From positions 310,001 to 374,000 of the forward strand of contig NW_024465751.1 of assembly GCF_017591425.1 (NCBI RefSeq): 64,000 bases of DNA, read 5' to 3'. This DNA comes from Ochotona curzoniae. Taxonomy: Eukaryota > Chordata > Mammalia > Lagomorpha > Ochotonidae. A program made the translations under genes and the position numbers. Positions 57,720-64,000 of this stretch are shown here, one piece after another. Within the stretch, counting starts at the first letter, position 1, and the number at the start of each line of letters is the position of its first letter. The notes beneath the pieces were generated by a model. The model did not search any database. It worked only from the letters and a program-made list of their open reading frames with translations, and had not been told where the DNA came from.

Positions 57720-57965
57720 AGAAAAGGAAAGAATGAGTTACAGCACAGAATGAGTACTGTAGGCAAAGGACTGTGGGATGAAGGGGACCTGCATCTGAGT
57801 TGAATCCTAAAGGAATTGTGAAGTGAGGAATAGAATGTGCAACTTGAAAGGGCCACAGCAATGTGACAGGTTCAGGGTTCTTCAAGGTCTCAGTTCAGCT
57901 GGGGGAGTTTCCGGAAGGCCAGGTGTGATGAACACTGATTGCTAGGCTAAGATAGTTGGACTTTT
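57720..57965. repeat. Possible ancient interspersed repeat
   Basis: 'tgtaggcaaaggactgtggg', 'ttccggaaggccaggtgtga' and 'ggctaagatagttggacttt' recall the common ancient mammalian repeat phrases 'gcaaaggccctgaggc', 'aggccagtgtggctgg' and 'ggtaaggactttggattt'. Family not assigned. Confidence 0.3.
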
Positions 57966-59654
57966 TCTGAAGATGATCAAGACCCGCTAACGCATTTCCA
58001 AAGAGAATTGAATGAGTTTCTAAGGCCAGCGCTGTTAAAAGAAGCTGTGTTGGCAGATTGCTATCCCAGATATTAGGACTTTATAGCACACAGGAATTTT
58101 TCTCCATGTGAGCAACCCCTAGAGAATGCCAGGCTGACTACAGAGGAATGTAAGACAAAAAAAGTTACAAAGGAAAACTGCAGAGTTGAAATTTATTGTA
58201 GGCACGTTAAGCATCACTATTCTGACACAGACATTCCTTACTCAAACATGCAGTCCTTCCTCCTTGGTACCTGGTCTTACGCCAGCTGCTGTAAGGACAT
58301 AAATGACACAGTCTCATCCCATAAAAAGAAAATAAATGGAAAATGTCATCGGAACATCAGTATTACCCCAGGTCACCTCTCTTATGTCTCTTCCCCATTA
58401 CCTGTCAACTCTACATGGCTCAATTCATTCTGACTCCAGGCATTTTAGCAGGTGCTGATCACAATCAGAAGAACCACTTAAGTATTTGAGCCCCTCTGAT
58501 TTCCAGATTGCAGAGTTCTCTGTTTTTAATGATCTTAACAGTGTCTCATAGCCCACTCATGCACACGAAGAGCTAGGAGGGGCAATGGCTGGTGATGTTC
58601 GGAGGATTTGAAGCACACGTTCTAAAGGCCTGGCATTTCCTGATTTCGGGGAACGGGTTGCAGCAATCCGCCTGCCCTGAGTTTCCATCTAGGAGCAGTG
58701 TTGCTTCCATTTAAGCCTCCCGGTGATTTTCTCAGCTGAGTTTGCCTTTATCTTCCCTTCTCCTTAAGAATGTCCACTTCACGTGGGTCTAAAAGTGTGT
58801 ACATTGTTTATTCATCCTCCGTTGTGATCTACATTATGTTCCATAATACAGCAATCCTCCCCCCCCTTTTTTTGTGAATCTAATGTGATTTTTAAAAATC
58901 CCCCATCTTTCTTATTATTTTCTGGCCTCTCGTGAATGGTATGAAAGTTGAAGTTTTCTCTGAAACATTGCTAAGGCTGGGAAGACCAGTTAGCCGAGTT
59001 GAAGGCAGATTTACCTGGTGAGAGAACATGCTAACCAGGCCGGGTAGCAAATTGCAAGACTCATGAGATGGCATAATCAACAAGGACTACAAGAAGTATG
59101 GAGCACAGCATCCTCACTGCTCATGCGAGGAAAGCAAAAGGACATGATTGTTTGAATCACAAGTCTGATCACCAAAAGCTGCTCAAATCTGCATCCTTAT
59201 CACTTGTTTGCTTCTGGCTCCAGTTTCACAGTCATTGGAGTCTGTTTAGAAGATGGCCAGTCCTCTTCTCTGGGCCATTCTCCGGGCTTCCTACCACTGT
59301 TTGCTGAGCCACACCCTACAGTCTTGCTCTCCTGGCATTGCTGAAGTCAGCTTACTAGGAAGGATGCTTGGCTCTTGCTGAAATAATTTCATTCTTTAAT
59401 TTAAAATGTGGGCTCAAGCCCAAAACAGACTTATATGTGTCTCTGTGGAAAGCACCAAAAAGGATGAAAAATACAAAATGACTAGATTGAGTCATGGTGT
59501 TATTAGATGACATGGTCAAGGAAAGGCCTCCTAAGATGACTGTGCCAGTTACACAGGTCCACCACCACAGACGTTGAAGGGCAGAACATGGAAAGCTAGA
59601 GGACACAGTTCCCGGAGAAGGCTCTCTGAGAAAGCAATTTCTGTGTTAACATTT
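57966..59654. other. Unassigned non-coding sequence
   Basis: A C8/T7 run lies near 58,859-58,873. No gene or repeat recognised. Confidence 0.45.
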
Positions 59655-59865
59655 CCAAGAACATTTCAAGAGAAGGGCATTTCAAACAGGGGGAGGAGTT
59701 AGTGCAATGGCCTAAAGCTAGGAATGAGCTTAGCTTGTTCCAGTGAGGAGAGGAAATACAATGGATTGAAGATGCTGAGTGATGTATTAGAAGAAGATGA
59801 AGTGGGACAATTAGGTAGGAAACAGGAACCTGGACTTACGGGTCAGATGAGCATTTGAACTGTAC
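59655..59865. repeat. Possible ancient interspersed repeat
   Basis: 'gggcatttcaaacaggggga' through 'agtgcaatggcctaaagcta' and 'ggaatgagcttagcttgttc' resembles the same ancient repeat phrases as at 57,720. Family not assigned. Confidence 0.3.
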
Positions 59866-61854
59866 CTGGGATGAGAACACAGCGCAGTTGTAAACATCTA
59901 TAGTATTATGAGAGTAGAGAGATTACGCCTCCTGCTTTAGGGCAACTCCTCTATCTTGTTTACCCTGGTGTTACACTCTTCGGTCAGCAGCTGCAGCTGC
60001 CTGACTTGGGCTGCCCTCGGAATGCACTTTTGTCAGATCAGTTTAGTATTTTTGTTATCCTCCCAAGCTTGACTTAAGAAAGTTTCACATTCCAAAAGTC
60101 CAAGTGGAAGAAGCTCTCATTTACTGGAGCATAAAGACATACGAAACCTTGCTAACTCCTTTAAATGGCTGCCAAGTTTAATTCTCACAGTGAAGAATAA
60201 TTATGACAGACTTGTAGATAAATCCATTCTCTTCCTGAACCAGCTGTCTACATTATGACCAGATTGACAGACTTGGAATAGTTGGAAGAGTTAAGAAAGA
60301 ACTACATGTTCTAGAATATTTGAAACTATGGATACATGTATTATTTTGTGGGAATAATATTAATTACCAATATTGACCATGAGAGAAAATGTAAAGCTCC
60401 AGTAGCCCAACAAGAACAGCTGAAACTGAGAACATTTCAAAAGTGAACGCTAGGTTCTGCTGGCTTTTGAGGTGAGCGCTTTTAAGCCTTCAATGAACAG
60501 ATATCATCTAAATTATCTATAGTATTTCAAAATGTAGGAATGAATCTAAAAATTCTTAATCTTCTTAAGCATAAAGCACCCAACTGTCCCCTGCATCTGA
60601 TTGAATGCTTAAAGATATGTGGTTGTTCAATTAAGAAATAAAAACATATTTGAATCAGAAAAGAAAAAATGAGGTCATAGAATAAAAATCCAACATATGT
60701 GGGGAAGACAAAGCAAAGTAAATGCAGGGAAAAGAAGAAAAATAAACCAAGAATTAAAAATGGAATGGAAGGAATGATTAACAAAACGCTGCTTATCGTA
60801 ACAGAACGATTGGGAAAACACTCTGAATACACTAAGAACACGTGAGAGTTCAGGACGCTACACCTATCACAGGAGACTTGGAGACTGGTGAGCAGCAAGA
60901 AGGAGGCTAGATATGGTGGGGCCCATCCAAGCACCTGGCTACACCCAGAGGCTTTCTTATGTGTATGTCAGAGCTAAGGGCTGGATTCGTGATGAGTGTG
61001 AAAACCAAAGCAAACAAAGGAATTATAACAATTATTAATCCTAAGAAAAAGGTGATTGATAGCAGATGTATTCATAATAAAGCACATCACGCAGATGTGA
61101 CATTTTTCATAACAATGCAGTAGAGCTAGAAATAGATCTGAAGACTGTGTTGGTGACAACACAGACCAAGACAGTCAGGTCTTTTGATGCTATAAACCAG
61201 GGGTGTGCCAAAGATCAAATGGTTACTACTGTGGACTCTGCATATCATATAGTCTCTCTTACAACTTCTTACCTCTGCTGTAAAACACAAAATCAGCCAT
61301 AGTCAAGTGGATACAATAACATTACATTAAAATTTTGTTTACAAGAGCAAGTTGAGGACTGGATTTTCCTAGGGATCCCATAATTTTCCAATTCCTGGTT
61401 TCCCGACTTAATTGTGGAACCACATAGAAAGGCTTGAAACTTCTCATGTCCAAGCCCATTATATTATTCTTTGAGGCAATGAGTCAGGCATCAAATGGCT
61501 CTGCCAAATGAGAAACCACGGAGTAGTCATGAAGTCAGCAGGAGTTAAGAGTCTACATGCTGAATTCAGCCTTTTTCATTCAACTGACCAGTCAATAATG
61601 TGTTTCTACTGGGGCAATACAACTCAATCCCCTGAGTGTTGGTGTAAAAATCCAAAGTAAGCCAGAAACAGCACTTATTCCTTTGATAAATGGCTACTTA
61701 AACCTTAATATATCCCAATCCCCGTGGTATGCCTTGGGATCATAATTACTTCCAATAACCAGGAATCTACAAATTAGTAGGTGATTTGAATACTTAAACA
61801 TGATGAATACCGCCTTTCTCTGAGTATGCTGCTTTACGATAGAATCGATACTTA
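59866..61854. other. Unassigned non-coding sequence
   Basis: AT-rich and without landmarks. Frames at 60,527-60,934 and 60,974-61,162 (minus) are hydrophobic because the DNA is T-rich on that strand; no domain seen. Confidence 0.45.
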
Positions 61855-62045
61855 CATTACTGTGCATACTATTTCATTTTGTCTTCACACAGCTCTATGA
61901 AATAAATAGCACGGGACCTACTGCACCCAGTACACAGAGAGTGAATCTGGAACTCAAAGAGTAGCTTATTCAACGTCATATGGCCAGCGGGTGTAGCAAA
62001 ATTTAGGATTCAAAATCAGGTATTATCTTCCTAAACACTCAGTCC
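61855..62045 (-). repeat. MIR fragment, antisense
   Basis: 'ttgtcttcacacagctctat', 'gtagcttattcaacgtcata', 'tggccagcgggtgtagcaaa' and 'tttaggattcaaaatcaggt' follow the antisense MIR order. Confidence 0.72.
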
Positions 62046-63653
62046 CTGTGATCAGTACTCTGGTAGATGTAACCCTCGATTATTTTTCATTCTCTTTTCC
62101 AGTGTCTGGAACCTCCCCAGATTCAGTGGTTTTGAACAACTATTATTTGTTCATTCACAATTTGAACATTTAACTGGCTTCAAGTTGGCAAGCTAGTCTG
62201 ACCCCAGATCATCCACATGACTGTATTCTTCCTTCGAAAGGCTCAACTGGTGCTGACTTTGAAGAAGGATTCACTCACGTCTTTCAGGCGGTGGTGCTGT
62301 CTCCTCAGGTGTCTCCAGTAAATGTCCTGTCTTTCTTACATCACAGCAGCATTGGAAAGGAAGGTGTGATCCACATGCACTTACCAGGCTTCTGCCTGGA
62401 CAGAGTTTACTGATGGCTCATTCGTCAAATGAAATTCACATGATCATGAGCAGGGTTGATGCAGGAGGCACCTGTACAAGTGTATGGCTGTTGGTAGGGA
62501 AACCGTTTATCCAACAGTCAACCACAGTATCTGAACCAAATGTGACAAAATTAGAGACTAACATCACCACTCAGTAAATCCCATGCAGTGTGGCATGTGC
62601 TCTGGTTGAGGTAACCCCATGTGAGTAGGAACACATTGGTGGGAGGCTAAGGATGACTTCATGGAAGGGAAAATAGCTTTGATGGATCTAGAAGAATAAG
62701 ATGAGATCATCACAAAGTCAAGGTCTGCATGGATTACAGTTAAGAGAACTCTGTAGGAAGTGGTGAGAGTGAACACCAAAGGGAAAAACAGGATGGGGTC
62801 CTCACAGCTCATTAGGTTGGTCCTCCAGAGGTGGGTTTGTTCTGAAAGGTGTCTTGCACAGGAGGACCTTCAGGGTAGGCCAAGAACTCAACACTCTTCC
62901 ATGAGACGTGTCTTTGTGTCTTTGAGTTCAGCTGGATAACCCTGCAGAAGTTGCAGGACACACCTGAAAAATAACGATCCATTGATTTCATTAAATTCCA
63001 AGCTAGCAAACACAAAAATGCCTCCTTGGAGAGGAGGAAAGCTCCATGGTGTATGCCATATTGTCAGTGCTGCTAAGCTAGGAGAATCTTTACGCTTTTG
63101 AATCACTTGGGCAGCACTCAAAATATTGTTTTGTCAGAGCAAAAAAGGTTCAGAATGTCTTATAAGAAGGGAACTCTCCCCCACTCACTCTGTTATCTCT
63201 AGGAACTGGAAATGCAAACAATCACAGCTGAGTTTGAAACTTGGAACTTCAAGTTTCTGAGTGGGCTGCAATTTTGGCAAGACATTGTTCTACCCCCATG
63301 GTTATTATGGCTGATTTTGCTGATTTTTGCCAAGATGGGATGAACGTATTTTGTTTGTTCCTCAGTGAGAACTCAGATTTCCTTACAAGATTTGGTTTCA
63401 GAGCATCGTTGAGCCATTAACAGCAGCAGATGGGAAAATAATAACCACGCATACGTCTACAGCACCACATAGCTTACAAAGCATTGTCACATACTTCTCA
63501 CCTGTGTTTGGCACCAAGTCTGCAAGGCAAGCAGGATTGGCAAGGTCACTCCGTTCTTCAGGTGCCTAAATCTCATCCAGGATTCTCAACTAGGGGAAAC
63601 TATCCCTGCTATCTGGTTAGATAGGCCAGAATCTACATGTCCTCCTTGCTGCC
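62046..63653. other. Unassigned non-coding sequence
   Basis: No gene recognised. 63,465-63,560 faintly resembles another MIR. Minus-strand frames at 62,564-63,121 are unremarkable. Confidence 0.45.
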
Positions 63654-63991
63654 TGCTATGGTTTCATTGTGCTCCCCAGATTTCATGTGTCTTGTGTGAA
63701 TGGTGTTGGAGAGGTGGGGGACCCAGGAGGCCACTGGCTCTTGAGGGTGTAATGTGTTGCTTCAGTAATGGTTTGGTTATAGAAAAGAGCACTCTGAGCA
63801 GCTTGCTGTGTCTCACCATGTGACATTTCTACCATGCCATGTCCGTGCACAAAAGCCCTCACTGGACGCTGAGCAGGTGCCAGAACCATGATTTGGGATT
63901 TCTCAGCTTGCAGGACTGTAAGCTAAATAAATCTTTCTCATTTAGCTAGTCTGTGGCATTCAGTTAAAGCAACAGGAAGTAGATCAAGACA
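63654..63991 (+). mobile_element. MaLR (MST/MLT1-type) LTR, sense
   Basis: Begins 'tgctatggtttcattgtg' (family start TGTTATGGTTTGAATGTG). It continues through 'ggtgttggagaggtggggga', 'tctcagcttgcaggactgta' and 'agctaaataaatctttctca' (polyadenylation region), and ends 'agtctgtggcattcagttaa' to 'agatcaagaca'. The order and about 340-bp length fit a complete LTR. It may be solo or the 5' LTR of an element continuing past the window. Confidence 0.85.
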
Positions 63992-64000
63992 GTACTCTCC

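Noticed and set aside
1..64000. CRISPR arrays, prokaryotic operons or phage-like systems
   Set aside because: Composition, SINEs, MIRs, L1s and MaLRs show this is mammalian nuclear DNA; no spaced identical repeats of CRISPR type exist.

Overview
The window looks like non-coding nuclear DNA from a lagomorph, most likely a pika (Ochotona). The main evidence is about two dozen copies of tRNA-derived C-repeat SINEs (CSINEs). The better-preserved ones read 'gcctagtggctaaagtcc' at the head, 'ggatcccatatgggc' after it, and end in an ataaaaataaataaatcttt-like tail. I recall this as the pika form. The young rabbit form, with 'gtggctcactaggctaatcc' at the head, was not seen. The species call is inference from remembered family consensus sequences; no database was searched.

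I found no protein-coding gene, tRNA gene or structural RNA gene that I can defend. Open frames are short, mostly fall inside repeats, and match no family I know. The window is best read as intergenic or deep intronic DNA built from layers of transposable elements.

Layout: 1-11,100 holds scattered CSINEs, MIRs, a possible MLT1-like LTR and a (TG)n tract. 11,105-13,602 is a nearly complete MaLR retrotransposon (LTR, internal region, LTR; minus strand) with 5-bp direct repeats and a CSINE nested in one LTR. 13,600-22,000 has SINEs, a MIR and a nested LTR/SINE/L1 stack. 22,047-22,465 is a 56-bp minisatellite. 23,330-25,830 is an old plus-strand L1 with SINEs in it. 25,825-28,900 is SINE-rich, followed by a short solo LTR (28,902-29,148) bounded by TCCTGGG repeats. 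29,150-33,850 is mostly unassigned with MIR remnants. 33,848-37,860 is an L1 stack: an old minus-strand L1 ORF2 holding a CSINE, a younger L1 3' end and a short U2 snRNA pseudogene fragment. 37,860-43,500 has a candidate regulatory element, a composite SINE with one direct-repeat pair, a (CT)n tract and a class I-like LTR. 45,866-49,065 is the most notable element: an L1 derivative on the minus strand with 5'UTR, a whole but frameshifted ORF1, about 60 codons of ORF2 and then directly the 3'UTR, a HAL1 (half-L1) structure. From 49,175 to the end the DNA is mostly unassigned, with a degenerate ATTC-like tract, old SINEs, a MIR, and a MaLR LTR at 63,654-63,991.

Nothing here works together as a gene set. 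The biology on show is retrotransposition: target-site duplications, nesting, template-switch-like chimeras and L1-dependent mobilisation of SINE and snRNA sequences.
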